DNA from: an uncultured Algibacter sp.
GTDB lineage: Bacteria > Bacteroidota > Bacteroidia > Flavobacteriales > Flavobacteriaceae
Assembly (NCBI RefSeq): GCF_947487605.1
Contig: NZ_CANKXK010000012.1
Coordinates: 1 to 64,000 of the forward strand
Reading direction: 5' to 3'
Length of the DNA: 64,000 bases
Shown: positions 51,186-61,148 of the stretch, piece after piece
How the letters are laid out: the number at the start of each line of letters is the position of its first letter
Position numbering within the stretch: the first letter of the stretch is position 1
Translations under genes and position numbers: made by a program
Notes under the pieces: generated by a model
The model's input: only the letters and a program-made list of their open reading frames with translations
Databases searched by the model: none
What the model was told of the DNA's origin: nothing

Positions 51186-52013
51186 ATGTCAGTAAGAAAA
51201 TTAAAACCAATCACACCAGGACAGCGATTTAGAGTAGTAAATGGTTATGACGCCATTACTACTGATAAGCCGGAAAAGAGTTTACTCGTTCCGAACAAAA
51301 GGTCTGGTGGTAGAAACAGTCAAGGAAAAATGACCATGCGCTATATAGGTGGAGGTCATAAGAAAAAGTATCGTATTATCGATTTTAAAAGAGACAAAGC
51401 TGGGATTCCTGGTGAAGTTGCTTCTATTCAATACGATCCTAACAGAACAGCTTTTATCGCATTATTGAATTACCAAGATGGTGAGAAAAGATACATTATT
51501 GCTCAAAATGGACTTCAGGTTGGACAAAATGTAGTATCTGGTAATGAAGGTGTTGCACCAGAAATTGGAAATGCAATGCCCTTAAGTGAAATTCCATTAG
51601 GAACTATTATTTCTTGTATAGAGTTACGTCCAGGTCAAGGAGCTATTATGGCTCGTAGTGCTGGAGCATTTGCTCAATTAATGGCAAGAGATGGTAAATT
51701 TGCTACGGTTAAATTACCTTCAGGAGAAACAAGATTAATTCTTGCGAACTGTATGGCTACTATAGGTGTTGTATCTAACTCAGATCATCAATTATTAGTT
51801 GGTGGTAAAGCAGGTAGAACACGTTGGTTAGGAAGAAGACCACGTACTAGACCAGTAGTAATGAATCCAGTTGATCACCCAATGGGTGGTGGTGAAGGTA
51901 AATCTTCAGGTGGACATCCTCGTTCTAGAAATGGTATTCCAGCTAAAGGCTACAGAACCCGTTCTAAGACTAAAGCAAGTAATAAATATATTGTAGAACG
52001 TAGAAAGAAATAA
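51186..52013 (+). CDS. rplB: 50S ribosomal protein L2
   Basis: The 275-residue protein shows the conserved C-terminal [19 protein letters not shown] stretch, with the histidine near the peptidyl transferase centre, and [20 protein letters not shown] near residue 55. Full length; part of the tight rplC to rplP run. Confidence 0.98.
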   Translation: MSVRKLKPITPGQRFRVVNGYDAITTDKPEKSLLVPNKRSGGRNSQGKMTMRYIGGGHKKKYRIIDFKRDKAGIPGEVASIQYDPNRTAFIALLNYQDGEKRYIIAQNGLQVGQNVVSGNEGVAPEIGNAMPLSEIPLGTIISCIELRPGQGAIMARSAGAFAQLMARDGKFATVKLPSGETRLILANCMATIGVVSNSDHQLLVGGKAGRTRWLGRRPRTRPVVMNPVDHPMGGGEGKSSGGHPRSRNGIPAKGYRTRSKTKASNKYIVERRKK

Positions 52014-52016
52014 GAC

Positions 52017-52295
52017 ATGGCAAGATCATTAAAAAAAGGACCTTACGTTCATTATAAATTAGAAAAGAAAGTAGCTGTTAATGTTGAAAACAACAAAAAA
52101 ACAGTAATCAAAACTTGGTCAAGAGCAAGTATGATTACTCCAGATTTTGTTGGACAAACAATAGCAGTACACAATGGCCGTCAATTTGTTCCAGTTTATG
52201 TAACTGAAAACATGGTAGGTCATAAGTTAGGAGAATTTTCACCAACACGTTCATTTCGTGGACATGCAGGTGCTAAAAATAAAGGTAAAAAGTAG
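52017..52295 (+). CDS. rpsS: 30S ribosomal protein S19
   Basis: The 92-residue protein has [38 protein letters not shown] and the C-terminal [19 protein letters not shown]19 lies in the 30S head next to S13. It starts 3 bases after rplB. Confidence 0.98.
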   Translation: MARSLKKGPYVHYKLEKKVAVNVENNKKTVIKTWSRASMITPDFVGQTIAVHNGRQFVPVYVTENMVGHKLGEFSPTRSFRGHAGAKNKGKK

Positions 52296-52301
52296 TAAGC
52301 T

Positions 52302-52709
52302 ATGGGAAGTCGTAAAAAACAAATGGCAGACGCTATTAAGGAAGCAAAAAAACATGTTGCTTTTGCTAAACTTAATAACTGTCCTACGTCACCGAGAAAA
52401 ATGCGTTTAGTAGCCGATTTAGTAAGAGGTGAAAAAGTAGAGAATGCACTTAATATCTTGAAATTCAACAATAAAGAAGCATCTGGTCGTTTAGAGAAGT
52501 TATTATTATCAGCTATCGCTAACTGGCAATCAAAAAATGAAGATGCAGATGTTGAATCGGCTGAATTATTTGTAAAAGAGATAAAAGTGGATAGCGGATC
52601 TATGTTAAAAAGATTACGTCCAGCACCTCAAGGTCGTGCACACAGAATTAGAAAACGTTCTAACCACGTAACATTAGTGGTAGGAGCTAACAATAACACA
52701 CAAGCTTAA
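52302..52709 (+). CDS. rplV: 50S ribosomal protein L22
   Basis: The 135-residue protein has the [20 protein letters not shown] start and the tunnel beta-hairpin [20 protein letters not shown]. It is about 25 residues longer than E. coli L22, with an N-terminal addition of basic residues ([17 protein letters not shown]), as in other Bacteroidota. Confidence 0.98.
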   Translation: MGSRKKQMADAIKEAKKHVAFAKLNNCPTSPRKMRLVADLVRGEKVENALNILKFNNKEASGRLEKLLLSAIANWQSKNEDADVESAELFVKEIKVDSGSMLKRLRPAPQGRAHRIRKRSNHVTLVVGANNNTQA

Positions 52710-52716
52710 TAAGAGT

Positions 52717-53439
52717 ATGGGACAAAAAACAAATCCAATCGGAAATCGCTTAGGAATTATCAGAGGATGGGAATCTAACTGGTACGGAGGAAACGATTAT
52801 GGTGATAAACTTGCCGAAGACGATAAGATTAGAAAATACGTTCACGCGCGTTTATCTAAAGCTAGTGTTAGTAGAGTAATTATTGAAAGAACTTTAAAAC
52901 TTGTAACCGTTACTATCACAACGGCACGTCCAGGTATCATTATTGGTAAAGGCGGTCAAGAGGTAGACAAGTTAAAAGAAGAACTTAAAAAGATTACTGG
53001 AAAAGAAGTTCAGATTAACATCTTTGAAATTAAAAGACCTGAACTTGATGCGTTTTTAGTAGGATCAAGTATCGCCCGTCAAATTGAAAATAGAATTTCA
53101 TACAGACGTGCAATTAAGATGGCTATTGCTGCTACAATGCGTATGAATGCAGAAGGAATTAAAATCCAGATTAGTGGTCGTTTAAATGGTGCAGAAATGG
53201 CACGTTCAGAACACTACAAAGAAGGACGTATTCCTTTATCTACTTTTAGAGCCGATATTGACTATGCTTTAGTTGAGGCACATACTACTTATGGTAGATT
53301 AGGTGTTAAAGTATGGATCATGAAAGGTGAAGTATATGGTAAAAGAGAGCTTTCTCCGCTTGTTGGTTTATCTAAGAAGCAAGGAAAAGGTGGAGCCGGA
53401 GGACGTGGTGGAAATAAAGGACCTCGTCGTAGAAAGTAA
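52717..53439 (+). CDS. rpsC: 30S ribosomal protein S3
   Basis: The 240-residue protein has [20 protein letters not shown] at the start, a KH domain with [20 protein letters not shown], and [21 protein letters not shown]3 forms part of the mRNA entry helicase. The C-terminal tail is rich in K, G and R. Confidence 0.98.
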   Translation: MGQKTNPIGNRLGIIRGWESNWYGGNDYGDKLAEDDKIRKYVHARLSKASVSRVIIERTLKLVTVTITTARPGIIIGKGGQEVDKLKEELKKITGKEVQINIFEIKRPELDAFLVGSSIARQIENRISYRRAIKMAIAATMRMNAEGIKIQISGRLNGAEMARSEHYKEGRIPLSTFRADIDYALVEAHTTYGRLGVKVWIMKGEVYGKRELSPLVGLSKKQGKGGAGGRGGNKGPRRRK

Positions 53440-53460
53440 TTTTTTATAAATTAAAGAAAA

Positions 53461-53880
53461 ATGTTACAGCCTAAAAGAACAAAATTTCGTAAACAACAAA
53501 AAGGACGTATGAAAGGTCTCTCTGGAAGAGGACATCAACTATCAAACGGTACTTTTGGAATAAAAGCATTAGACGCTACGTTTATTACAGCACGTCAAAT
53601 TGAAGCAGCTCGTATTGCCGCTACACGTTACATGAAAAGAGAAGGGCAACTTTGGATTAAAATATTTCCAGACAAACCTATCACAAAAAAGCCTCTTGAA
53701 GTACGTATGGGTAAAGGTAAAGGTGCTGTAGAATTATGGGTAGCTGTATGTAGACCAGGACGTATTTTATTTGAAGTAGGAGGTGTGCCATTAGACGTTG
53801 CAAAAGAAGCATTACGTTTAGCAGCGCAAAAGCTACCTGTAAAAACTAAGTTTTTAATCGCTAGAGATTACGAAGCATAA
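53461..53880 (+). CDS. rplP: 50S ribosomal protein L16
   Basis: The 139-residue protein begins [20 protein letters not shown] and has [20 protein letters not shown] and [19 protein letters not shown]16 contacts the A-site tRNA. It follows rpsC by 21 bases. Confidence 0.98.
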   Translation: MLQPKRTKFRKQQKGRMKGLSGRGHQLSNGTFGIKALDATFITARQIEAARIAATRYMKREGQLWIKIFPDKPITKKPLEVRMGKGKGAVELWVAVCRPGRILFEVGGVPLDVAKEALRLAAQKLPVKTKFLIARDYEA

Positions 53881-53893
53881 TTTATTTGATATT

Positions 53894-54085
53894 ATGAAAC
53901 AATCAGAAATTAAAGAATTATCTGTAGCTGAGTTACAAGAAAAACTTGGTGAAACAAAAAAGAGTTATTCAGACCTAAAATTGGCTCATGCAATATCTCC
54001 TTTAGAAAATCCAATTCAGTTACGTACAATTAGACGTACAGTAGCAAGAATTGCGACCGAATTAACTAAAAGAGAATTACAATAA
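53894..54085 (+). CDS. rpmC: 50S ribosomal protein L29
   Basis: The 63-residue protein forms two long helices: EIKELSVAELQEKLGETKKS and NPIQLRTIRRTVARIATELT. It sits near the tunnel exit by L23. 13 bases after rplP. Confidence 0.96.
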   Translation: MKQSEIKELSVAELQEKLGETKKSYSDLKLAHAISPLENPIQLRTIRRTVARIATELTKRELQ

Positions 54086-54097
54086 TTCTGCTGAAAG

Positions 54098-54355
54098 ATG
54101 GAAACAAGAAATTTAAGAAAAGAACGTATAGGAGTTGTTACTAGTAACAAAATGCAAAAATCAATAGTTGTTGCAGAGGTTAAAAAAGTAAAGCACCCTA
54201 TGTATGGTAAGTTCGTGTTAAAAACGAAAAAATACGTTGCACACGACGAAACAAACGATTGTAATATTGGAGACACTGTAAAGATCATGGAAACAAGACC
54301 TTTAAGTAAATCTAAATGTTGGAGATTAGTAGAAATCCTAGAAAGAGCTAAATAA
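54098..54355 (+). CDS. rpsQ: 30S ribosomal protein S17
   Basis: The 85-residue OB-fold protein has [40 protein letters not shown] and a short C-terminus. An early 30S assembly protein; 12 bases after rpmC, 2 before rplN. Confidence 0.97.
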   Translation: METRNLRKERIGVVTSNKMQKSIVVAEVKKVKHPMYGKFVLKTKKYVAHDETNDCNIGDTVKIMETRPLSKSKCWRLVEILERAK

Positions 54356-54357
54356 TT

Positions 54358-54726
54358 ATGTTACAACAAGAATCAAGAATAAAGGTAGCAGACAATACTG
54401 GAGCAAAAGAAGTTTTAGTAATCCGTGTTTTAGGAGGAACTAAAAGAAGATATGCTTCTGTAGGAGATAAGATAGTTGTTTCTGTTAAAGATGCGACTCC
54501 TAATGGAAACATTAAGAAAAAAGCAGTTTCTACAGCAGTTGTTGTTCGAACTAAGAAAGAAGTAAGAAGACCAGACGGATCTTATATAAGATTCGACGAT
54601 AACGCATGTGTTTTATTAAACCCAACAGGTGAGATGAGAGGTACACGTGTATTTGGTCCTGTTGCTAGAGAACTTCGTGATAAACAATTCATGAAGATTG
54701 TATCATTAGCACCAGAGGTGCTTTAA
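54358..54726 (+). CDS. rplN: 50S ribosomal protein L14
   Basis: The 122-residue protein has [40 protein letters not shown] and the [20 protein letters not shown] end. It bridges to the 30S and is the binding site of the silencing factor RsfS. Confidence 0.98.
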   Translation: MLQQESRIKVADNTGAKEVLVIRVLGGTKRRYASVGDKIVVSVKDATPNGNIKKKAVSTAVVVRTKKEVRRPDGSYIRFDDNACVLLNPTGEMRGTRVFGPVARELRDKQFMKIVSLAPEVL

Positions 54727-54740
54727 TACAGAATATTAAG

Positions 54741-55052
54741 ATGGGAAAGCTTAAAATAAAAACTGGAGATACTGTAAAAGTAATTGCTGGAGACCACAAA
54801 GGATCTGAAGGTAAAGTACAAAAGGTATTTATAGAAAAAAACAAAGCAATTGTTGAGGGTGTAAACATGGTTAAGAAACATACTAAACCAAGCGCGCAAA
54901 ATCCTCAAGGAGGCATTGTAGAGAAAGAAGCTGCTATTCATATTTCTAATTTATCATTGTTAACTTCAAAAGGAGAAACAACAAGAATTGGTTATAGAGT
55001 AGAAGGCGATAAAAAAGTAAGATTTTCAACAAAATCTAATGAAGTAATATAG
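54741..55052 (+). CDS. rplX: 50S ribosomal protein L24
   Basis: The 103-residue KOW-domain protein ([40 protein letters not shown]) is an assembly initiator of the 50S. 14 bases after rplN, 2 before rplE. Confidence 0.97.
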   Translation: MGKLKIKTGDTVKVIAGDHKGSEGKVQKVFIEKNKAIVEGVNMVKKHTKPSAQNPQGGIVEKEAAIHISNLSLLTSKGETTRIGYRVEGDKKVRFSTKSNEVI

Positions 55053-55054
55053 TT

Positions 55055-55606
55055 ATGGCATATTCACCAAGACTTAAAGAAGAGTATAAAAGCAGAGTAA
55101 TTGCAGCTCTTACAGACGAATTTGGATATAAAAATGTAATGCAAGTTCCTAAACTTACTAAGATAGTAATATCTAAAGGTGTTGGGGCAGCTGTTGCAGA
55201 CAAAAAGTTAATCGACTACGCTGTAGAAGAGGTAACAACTATATCTGGACAAAAAGCAATATCTACATTATCTAAAAAGGATGTTGCATCATTTAAATTA
55301 CGTAAAGGAATGCCAATTGGTGTTAAAGTAACTTTACGCGGTGAGAGAATGTATGAGTTTTTAGACCGTTTAGTAACTTCTGCACTTCCACGTGTTAGAG
55401 ATTTTAACGGAATTAAAGCTACAGGATTTGATGGTAGAGGTAACTACAATTTAGGAGTTACCGAGCAAATTATATTTCCAGAAATAAATATTGATAAAGT
55501 TAATAAAATTTCTGGTATGGATATTACATTTGTTACAACAGCAGATACTGATAAAGAAGCAAAATCATTATTAACTGAATTAGGGTTACCTTTTAAAAAG
55601 AACTAA
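55055..55606 (+). CDS. rplE: 50S ribosomal protein L5
   Basis: The 183-residue protein has [40 protein letters not shown] and the [20 protein letters not shown] stretch. It forms the 5S rRNA particle with L18. 3 bases before rpsN. Confidence 0.98.
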   Translation: MAYSPRLKEEYKSRVIAALTDEFGYKNVMQVPKLTKIVISKGVGAAVADKKLIDYAVEEVTTISGQKAISTLSKKDVASFKLRKGMPIGVKVTLRGERMYEFLDRLVTSALPRVRDFNGIKATGFDGRGNYNLGVTEQIIFPEINIDKVNKISGMDITFVTTADTDKEAKSLLTELGLPFKKN

Positions 55607-55609
55607 GTT

Positions 55610-55879
55610 ATGGCTAAAGAATCAATGAAAGCCCGTGAGGTAAAAAGAGCTAAAACAGTAGCTAAATATGCAGAGAAACGTAAAGCTTTAAAAGAAGCTG
55701 GAGATTACGAAGCATTACAAAAGCTGCCAAAAAATGCTTCTCCAATTCGTATGCATAATAGATGTAAATTAACTGGAAGACCAAAGGGGTACATGAGAAC
55801 TTTTGGAATTTCACGTGTAACATTCAGAGAAATGGCCAATCAAGGTCTTATCCCTGGAGTTAGAAAAGCAAGTTGGTAA
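55610..55879 (+). CDS. rpsN: 30S ribosomal protein S14, zinc-free form
   Basis: The 89-residue protein ends in the conserved [20 protein letters not shown] and GVRKASW stretches. It lacks the CxxC pairs of the zinc form: only one cysteine (NRCKLTGRP) is seen. The length (89, against about 61 for the zinc type and 101 in E. coli) fits the C-minus group. A 68-base gap with a hairpin follows. Confidence 0.97.
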   Translation: MAKESMKAREVKRAKTVAKYAEKRKALKEAGDYEALQKLPKNASPIRMHNRCKLTGRPKGYMRTFGISRVTFREMANQGLIPGVRKASW

Positions 55880-55903
55880 TATTATTTAAATAATCAGGTT
55901 TAA

Positions 55904-55925
55904 GGTTCGAAATAGTTCGAAAACC
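55904..55925 (+). promoter_or_regulatory. Hairpin in the rpsN-rpsH gap
   Basis: GGTTCGAA (55904-55911) pairs with TTCGAAAACC (55916-55925) around ATAG, with one A bulged. The TTCGAA hexamer appears twice. It stands 23 bases before the S8 start, a place where autogenous control by S8 would be plausible, but the structure has not been compared with the known S8 site. Confidence 0.35.
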
Positions 55926-55947
55926 AAGACCACAAAATCAATTCATT

Positions 55948-56346
55948 ATGTACTCAGATCCAATTGCGGATTATTTGACAAGAATTAGAAACGCAGTGCG
56001 TGCTAACCACAGAGTGGTAGAGATACCTGCTTCTAATCTTAAAAAAGACATCACTAAAATATTGTTCGAACAAGGATATATTTTAAGTTACAAATTTGAT
56101 GATTCTTCTGTACAAGGCACTATTAAAATAGCACTTAAGTACAACAAAGAAACAAAAGAACCAGTAATCAAAAAGCTTCAAAGAATTAGTACACCAGGTT
56201 TACGAAAGTATGCAGGTGCTAACGATTTACCACGTATCTTAAATGGTTTAGGTATTGCTATAGTTTCAACTTCTCACGGAGTAATGACAGGTAAGCAAGC
56301 TAAAAGAGATAACGTTGGAGGCGAAGTTTTATGTTACGTATACTAA
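55948..56346 (+). CDS. rpsH: 30S ribosomal protein S8
   Basis: The 132-residue protein has DPIADYLTRIRNAVRANHRV, YNKETKEPVIKKLQRISTPG and GLGIAIVSTSHGVMTGKQAK. S8 binds helix 21 of 16S rRNA. In E. coli it represses the spc operon. Confidence 0.98.
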   Translation: MYSDPIADYLTRIRNAVRANHRVVEIPASNLKKDITKILFEQGYILSYKFDDSSVQGTIKIALKYNKETKEPVIKKLQRISTPGLRKYAGANDLPRILNGLGIAIVSTSHGVMTGKQAKRDNVGGEVLCYVY

Positions 56347-56363
56347 TTTAAAGCCAGAAAGAA

Positions 56364-56906
56364 ATGTCAAGAATAGGAAATAATCCAGTAGCCATTCCAG
56401 AAGGTGTAACAGTAGACGTTAAAGAAAACGTAGTAACTGTAAAAGGAAAATTAGGAGAGTTAACACAAAATTACGATTCTATAGAAATAAAAGTTGAAGA
56501 CGGTAGCGTTTGGGTTACACGTTCTTCTGATACTAAAGATCAAAAAGCAAAACATGGTTTATACAGATCATTAATGTATAATATGATTGAAGGTGTCTCT
56601 AAAGGATGGACTAAAGAATTAGAATTGGTTGGTGTAGGTTATAGAGCATCTAACCAGGGTCAGAAATTAGATTTAGCTTTAGGTTTTTCTCATAACATTA
56701 TTTTAAATATTGCTCCAGAAGTAAAAGTAGAGACAATATCAGAGAAAGGGAAAAACCCAATTGTTAAACTAACCTCTTTTGATAAACAACTTGTAGGTCA
56801 AGTAGCTGCAAAAATTCGCGGTTTCAGAAAACCAGAACCTTACAAAGGTAAAGGTGTTAAGTTTGTTGGTGAGGAAATAAGAAGAAAAGCAGGTAAATCA
56901 GCTTAA
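56364..56906 (+). CDS. rplF: 50S ribosomal protein L6
   Basis: The 180-residue protein has two L6 domains; SRIGNNPVAIPEGVTVDVKE at the start and the KGKGVKFVGEEIRRKAGKSA end are diagnostic. It lies near the factor-binding region. 17 bases after rpsH. Confidence 0.98.
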   Translation: MSRIGNNPVAIPEGVTVDVKENVVTVKGKLGELTQNYDSIEIKVEDGSVWVTRSSDTKDQKAKHGLYRSLMYNMIEGVSKGWTKELELVGVGYRASNQGQKLDLALGFSHNIILNIAPEVKVETISEKGKNPIVKLTSFDKQLVGQVAAKIRGFRKPEPYKGKGVKFVGEEIRRKAGKSA

Positions 56907-56916
56907 TAATTAAGTT

Positions 56917-57273
56917 ATGGCATTGACAAAGAATCAAAGAAGATTAAGAATAAAAAGCAGAATCCGTAAGGTTGTTTCTGGTACAGAAGCAAGACCAAGA
57001 TTAGCTGTTTTTAGAAGTAATAAAGAAATTTATGCTCAATTAGTAGATGATATAACTGGTAACACTATCAGTGCAGCATCTTCAAGAGATAAAGACATTA
57101 GTGCTGCAAAGGCAACTAAATCTGAAGTAGCTAAATTAGTAGGTAAGGCTCTTGCTGAAAAAGCTTTAAAAGCAGGTATAGAAACTGTTTCTTTTGATAG
57201 AGGAGGTTATTTATATCATGGTAGAGTTAAACAATTGGCTGAAGGAGCTAGAGAAGCAGGACTAAAATTCTAA
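56917..57273 (+). CDS. rplR: 50S ribosomal protein L18
   Basis: The 118-residue protein has [39 protein letters not shown] and the [20 protein letters not shown] end. It binds 5S rRNA. 10 bases after rplF. Confidence 0.98.
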   Translation: MALTKNQRRLRIKSRIRKVVSGTEARPRLAVFRSNKEIYAQLVDDITGNTISAASSRDKDISAAKATKSEVAKLVGKALAEKALKAGIETVSFDRGGYLYHGRVKQLAEGAREAGLKF

Positions 57274-57279
57274 AAAATT

Positions 57280-57804
57280 ATGTTTCAAAAATATAAAAGT
57301 GCAGAGTTAGTAAAACCAGGTGGATTAGATCTTAAAGATCGTTTAGTTGGGGTACAAAGAGTTACAAAAGTAACTAAAGGTGGTAGAGCATTTGGTTTTT
57401 CAGCGATTGTAGTGGTTGGTGATGAAGCTGGTGTTGTAGGTCAAGGTTTAGGGAAATCTAAAGATGTAGCTAGTGCTATTGCAAAAGCAGTTGAAGATGC
57501 AAAGAAAAACCTTGTTAGAATTCCTATTATAAAAGGAACTTTACCACACGAACAAAAAGGTAAATATGGTGGTGCTAGAGTAAATATTATTCCTGCAGCT
57601 CCTGGTACAGGTGTAATTGCTGGTGGTGCTGTAAGAACAGTACTTGAAGCAGTTGGGGTACATGATGTATTATCAAAATCTCAAGGGTCTTCAAATCCTC
57701 ATAATGTAGTAAAAGCAACTTTTGATGCCTTATTACAATTAAGAGATGCAAAGGCAATTGCAAGAGATAGAGGTATTTCACTTGAACAAGTTTTTAAAGC
57801 TTAA
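57280..57804 (+). CDS. rpsE: 30S ribosomal protein S5
   Basis: The 174-residue protein has [20 protein letters not shown], the loop that is mutated to spectinomycin resistance in other bacteria ([18 protein letters not shown]), and [20 protein letters not shown]. 6 bases after rplR. Confidence 0.98.
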   Translation: MFQKYKSAELVKPGGLDLKDRLVGVQRVTKVTKGGRAFGFSAIVVVGDEAGVVGQGLGKSKDVASAIAKAVEDAKKNLVRIPIIKGTLPHEQKGKYGGARVNIIPAAPGTGVIAGGAVRTVLEAVGVHDVLSKSQGSSNPHNVVKATFDALLQLRDAKAIARDRGISLEQVFKA

Positions 57805-57815
57805 TAAAGACAGAG

Positions 57816-57995
57816 ATGGCAAAGATTAAAGTAACAAAAGTTAAAAGCGCAATCAATCGTACGCAAAGACAAAAAAGAACTTTAGAGGCTTTAGGTCTTA
57901 AAAAGATTGGTCAAGTAAAAGAGCATGAAGCTACACCAAATATTCTTGGTATGGTTGCTAAAGTTTCACATTTAGTTTCTGTAGAAGAAGCTTAA
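57816..57995 (+). CDS. rpmD: 50S ribosomal protein L30
   Basis: A 59-residue gene: MAKIKVTKVKSAINRTQRQK, RTLEALGLKKIGQVKEHEA, then a short end (TPNILGMVAKVSHLVSVEEA). Length equals that of E. coli L30, and it sits in its usual place between rpsE and rplO (11 and 16 bases). Confidence 0.96.
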   Translation: MAKIKVTKVKSAINRTQRQKRTLEALGLKKIGQVKEHEATPNILGMVAKVSHLVSVEEA

Positions 57996-58011
57996 AAATA
58001 TAAACTGAAAA

Positions 58012-58464
58012 ATGGATTTAAGTAATTTAAAACCTGCAGAAGGTTCAGTAAAAAACCAAGGAAAAAGAATAGGTAGAGGTCAAGGTTCTGGTAAAGGTGG
58101 TACGGCAACCCGTGGTCACAAAGGAGCAAAATCTCGTTCGGGTTATTCTAAGAAACTAGGATTTGAAGGTGGTCAAATGCCACTTCAAAAGCGTGTTCCT
58201 AAATTTGGTTTTACTAACATTAACCGAGTTGAATATCAAGGTATCAATTTAGATACGTTACAACAATTGGTTGATGATAAGAAAATAAAAGATACAGTAG
58301 ATTTCGAAATTTTATTCGCAAACCGTTTAGCTGGAAAAAATGATTTAGTTAAAATATTAGGTCGTGGAGAATTAAAAGCAAAATTAAAAGTATCTGCGCA
58401 TAAATTTACTGCATCAGCAAAAGCTGCTATAGAAGCTGCTGGTGGAGAAGCTGTAACTATATAA
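58012..58464 (+). CDS. rplO: 50S ribosomal protein L15
   Basis: The 150-residue protein has the glycine- and basic-rich KRIGRGQGSGKGGTATRGHK extension, GFEGGQMPLQKRVPKFGFTN and the helical C-terminal SAHKFTASAKAAIEAAGGEA. 14 bases before secY, as usual. Confidence 0.98.
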   Translation: MDLSNLKPAEGSVKNQGKRIGRGQGSGKGGTATRGHKGAKSRSGYSKKLGFEGGQMPLQKRVPKFGFTNINRVEYQGINLDTLQQLVDDKKIKDTVDFEILFANRLAGKNDLVKILGRGELKAKLKVSAHKFTASAKAAIEAAGGEAVTI

Positions 58465-58478
58465 GACTTATTATAAGT

Positions 58479-59825
58479 ATGAAATTTATAGAATCATTAA
58501 AGAATGTTTGGAAAATAGAAGAACTAAGAAACAGAATCATAGTAACTTTGAGTCTGTTATTAGTTTATCGTTTTGGTGCACAAGTAGTTTTACCAGGTAT
58601 TGATGCAGCCCAATTAGGTGGTTTAGCAGATAGTACAGATGGTGGGTTATTAGGTTTACTTAATGCCTTTACTGGTGGCGCTTTTGCAAATGCTTCGGTT
58701 TTTGCACTTGGTATCATGCCTTACATTTCTGCCTCCATTGTAGTACAGTTAATGGGAATTGCTATTCCTTATTTACAAAAACTACAGAAGGAAGGTGCTA
58801 GTGGTCAAAAAAAGATAACTCAGATTACACGTTGGTTAACCATTGCAATTTGTTTAGTACAAGCCCCTGGTTATTTAGCGAGTTTACCTGCTTTAGGTAT
58901 ACCTCCATCTGCTTTCTTATTAGGTACAGGAGGATTGTTCTATTTTTCATCTATTGTTATTTTGGTTACAGGATGTATATTCGCCATGTGGTTAGGTGAA
59001 AAAATTACCGATAAAGGTATTGGTAATGGTATTTCATTATTAATTATGGTGGGTATTATTGCAACGTTACCACAAGCATTTTTACAAAATGCAGCAACTA
59101 GATTAGAAGGTAATAACGTTATGTTAATCCTTTTTGAATTGGTTGTATGGTTTGTAATCATATTAGCTTCAATCTTACTTGTAATGGCTGTTAGAAAAAT
59201 AGCGGTACAATATGCAAGAAGAACAGCTTCTGGTGGTTACGAGAAAAGTGCTATGGCTGGATCAAGACAATATATTCCTTTAAAGCTTAATGCTTCTGGG
59301 GTAATGCCAATTATATTTGCTCAAGCAATTATGTTTGTACCAAGTTTAATAGGCGGATCTTCTTTCTTAAAAGAAACAACTGTAGGTGCTTGGATGCAAA
59401 CACAGTTTTCTGATATTTTTGGTTTCTGGTACAATGTGGTATTTGCTTTATTAATTATAGTATTTACATACTTCTATACAGCAATTACGGTACCTACAAA
59501 TAAAATGGCAGACGATTTAAAACGTAGTGGTGGTTTTATTCCTGGTATTCGTCCAGGTTCTGAAACATCTGAATATTTAGATAAAATAATGTCTCAAATA
59601 ACCTTACCAGGTTCTATATTCTTAGCATTAATAGCTGTGTTCCCAGCATTTATAGTTAAGCTTATGAACGTTCAAGCAGGATGGGCTTTATTTTTCGGAG
59701 GAACCTCATTATTAATTATGGTTGGAGTTGCGATTGATACTATGCAACAAGTAAATTCATACTTGTTAAATAGACACTATGATGGTTTGATGAAAACTGG
59801 TAAAAATAGAAAAGCAGTAGCTTAA
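58479..59825 (+). CDS. secY: Protein translocase subunit SecY
   Basis: The 448-residue protein has ten membrane helices. Typical stretches are the plug and helix 2 (GGAFANASVFALGIMPYISA), the cytosolic loop with RKIAVQYARRTASGGYEKSA and the helix-8 to -9 loop DDLKRSGGFIPGIRPGSETS. It forms the SecYEG channel for export and membrane insertion. Its place between rplO and infA is conserved. No adk or map gene lies between secY and infA. Confidence 0.98.
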   Translation: MKFIESLKNVWKIEELRNRIIVTLSLLLVYRFGAQVVLPGIDAAQLGGLADSTDGGLLGLLNAFTGGAFANASVFALGIMPYISASIVVQLMGIAIPYLQKLQKEGASGQKKITQITRWLTIAICLVQAPGYLASLPALGIPPSAFLLGTGGLFYFSSIVILVTGCIFAMWLGEKITDKGIGNGISLLIMVGIIATLPQAFLQNAATRLEGNNVMLILFELVVWFVIILASILLVMAVRKIAVQYARRTASGGYEKSAMAGSRQYIPLKLNASGVMPIIFAQAIMFVPSLIGGSSFLKETTVGAWMQTQFSDIFGFWYNVVFALLIIVFTYFYTAITVPTNKMADDLKRSGGFIPGIRPGSETSEYLDKIMSQITLPGSIFLALIAVFPAFIVKLMNVQAGWALFFGGTSLLIMVGVAIDTMQQVNSYLLNRHYDGLMKTGKNRKAVA

Positions 59826-59834
59826 TTTTATACT

Positions 59835-60050
59835 ATGGCAAAACAAGCAGCAATAGAACAAGACGGAACAATAAATGAAGCATTATCGAATGCTATGTTT
59901 CGTGTGGAATTAGAAAACGGTCACATTGTGACTGCACATATTTCTGGAAAAATGCGTATGCATTACATTAAATTGTTACCAGGAGATAAAGTGAAATTAG
60001 AAATGAGTCCTTACGATTTAACTAAGGCTCGAATAACTTACAGATACTAA
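59835..60050 (+). CDS. infA: Translation initiation factor IF-1
   Basis: The 71-residue OB-fold protein has [40 protein letters not shown] and [22 protein letters not shown]-1 blocks the A site during initiation. 9 bases after secY. Confidence 0.97.
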   Translation: MAKQAAIEQDGTINEALSNAMFRVELENGHIVTAHISGKMRMHYIKLLPGDKVKLEMSPYDLTKARITYRY

Positions 60051-60060
60051 TACGAATACG

Positions 60061-60177
60061 ATGAAAGTAAGAGCATCATTAAAGAAAAGAAGTGCCGATT
60101 GCAAAATCGTGCGTAGAAAAGGTAGACTTTACGTGATAAACAAAAAGAATCCTAGATTTAAACAAAGACAAGGGTAA
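60061..60177 (+). CDS. rpmJ: 50S ribosomal protein L36, zinc-free form
   Basis: A 38-residue gene: [20 protein letters not shown], then [18 protein letters not shown]. Only one cysteine is left (C14), so the CxxC...CxxxxH zinc ribbon of the C-plus form is missing. Its place between infA and rpsM is standard. Confidence 0.96.
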   Translation: MKVRASLKKRSADCKIVRRKGRLYVINKKNPRFKQRQG

Positions 60178-60179
60178 TT

Positions 60180-60554
60180 ATGGCAAGAATTGCAGGTGTA
60201 GACATACCAAAAAACAAAAGAGGAGTAATCTCTTTAACTTATATCTATGGAATAGGTAGAAGTAGAGCAAAAGACATTTTAGCAGTTGCTAAGGTAGATG
60301 AAAGTATTAAAGTTCAAGACTGGACCGATGACCAAATTAGCGGTATTCGTGAAGCTGTAGGTTCTTTTACTATCGAAGGTGAATTACGTTCTGAAACACA
60401 ATTAAACATTAAGCGATTAATGGATATTGGATGTTACAGAGGTATTCGTCATAGATCGGGTCTTCCTTTAAGAGGACAACGTACTAAAAACAACTCTAGA
60501 ACAAGAAAAGGTAGAAGAAAAACGGTTGCTAACAAGAAAAAAGCAACTAAATAA
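60180..60554 (+). CDS. rpsM: 30S ribosomal protein S13
   Basis: The 124-residue protein has [32 protein letters not shown] and the tRNA-contacting [20 protein letters not shown] end. 2 bases after rpmJ. A 113-base gap with short repeats follows. Confidence 0.98.
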   Translation: MARIAGVDIPKNKRGVISLTYIYGIGRSRAKDILAVAKVDESIKVQDWTDDQISGIREAVGSFTIEGELRSETQLNIKRLMDIGCYRGIRHRSGLPLRGQRTKNNSRTRKGRRKTVANKKKATK

Positions 60555-60565
60555 TCATTAGACAA

Positions 60566-60585
60566 TAGTCATTAGTCATTAGTAT
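60566..60585. repeat. 7-bp tandem repeat in the rpsM-rpsK gap
   Basis: TAGTCAT occurs twice (60566-60579), followed by TAGTAT. The gap of 113 bases holds nothing else that I can name; other stretches (ACTAAAAGCTAACAACTAG) look like flavobacterial filler repeats. Confidence 0.5.
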
Positions 60586-60667
60586 TTGGACGTTAGAAGA
60601 ATCTGCTTGAAATGTAAAAGTTTAGGATTCCAATAACTAAAAGCTAACAACTAGAAACTAAAAAAAT

Positions 60668-61051
60668 ATGGCAAAGACAAGCACTAAAAAACGTAAAGTT
60701 ATTGTAGACTCAGTTGGAGAAGCACATGTTACTGCTTCTTTCAATAACATCATTATTTCACTTACCAATAAAAAAGGAGACGTTATTTCATGGTCTTCAG
60801 CTGGTAAAATGGGATTTAGAGGTTCTAAGAAAAACACACCTTATGCTGCTCAATTAGCTGCTGAAGATGCTGCAGCTGTAGCTCAAGAAGCGGGATTGAA
60901 AAAAGTAAAGGTTTATGTTAAAGGACCAGGTAATGGTAGAGAATCTGCTATCCGTTCTATTCACAATGCAGGTATTGAAGTAACCGAGATTATCGATGTT
61001 ACTCCATTACCACACAATGGATGTAGACCTCCTAAACGTAGAAGAGTTTAA
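60668..61051 (+). CDS. rpsK: 30S ribosomal protein S11
   Basis: The 127-residue protein has [40 protein letters not shown] and [17 protein letters not shown], which holds the NG site where isoaspartate forms in E. coli. Part of the alpha operon. Confidence 0.98.
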   Translation: MAKTSTKKRKVIVDSVGEAHVTASFNNIIISLTNKKGDVISWSSAGKMGFRGSKKNTPYAAQLAAEDAAAVAQEAGLKKVKVYVKGPGNGRESAIRSIHNAGIEVTEIIDVTPLPHNGCRPPKRRRV

Positions 61052-61148
61052 ATAAATTAATAATAACAAGTATCAACAAGAGATCAACGATTATCGAAGG
61101 ATAAGATTAAGACCTTAATTCATAATCACTCTTAAAAACAAATTTAAA

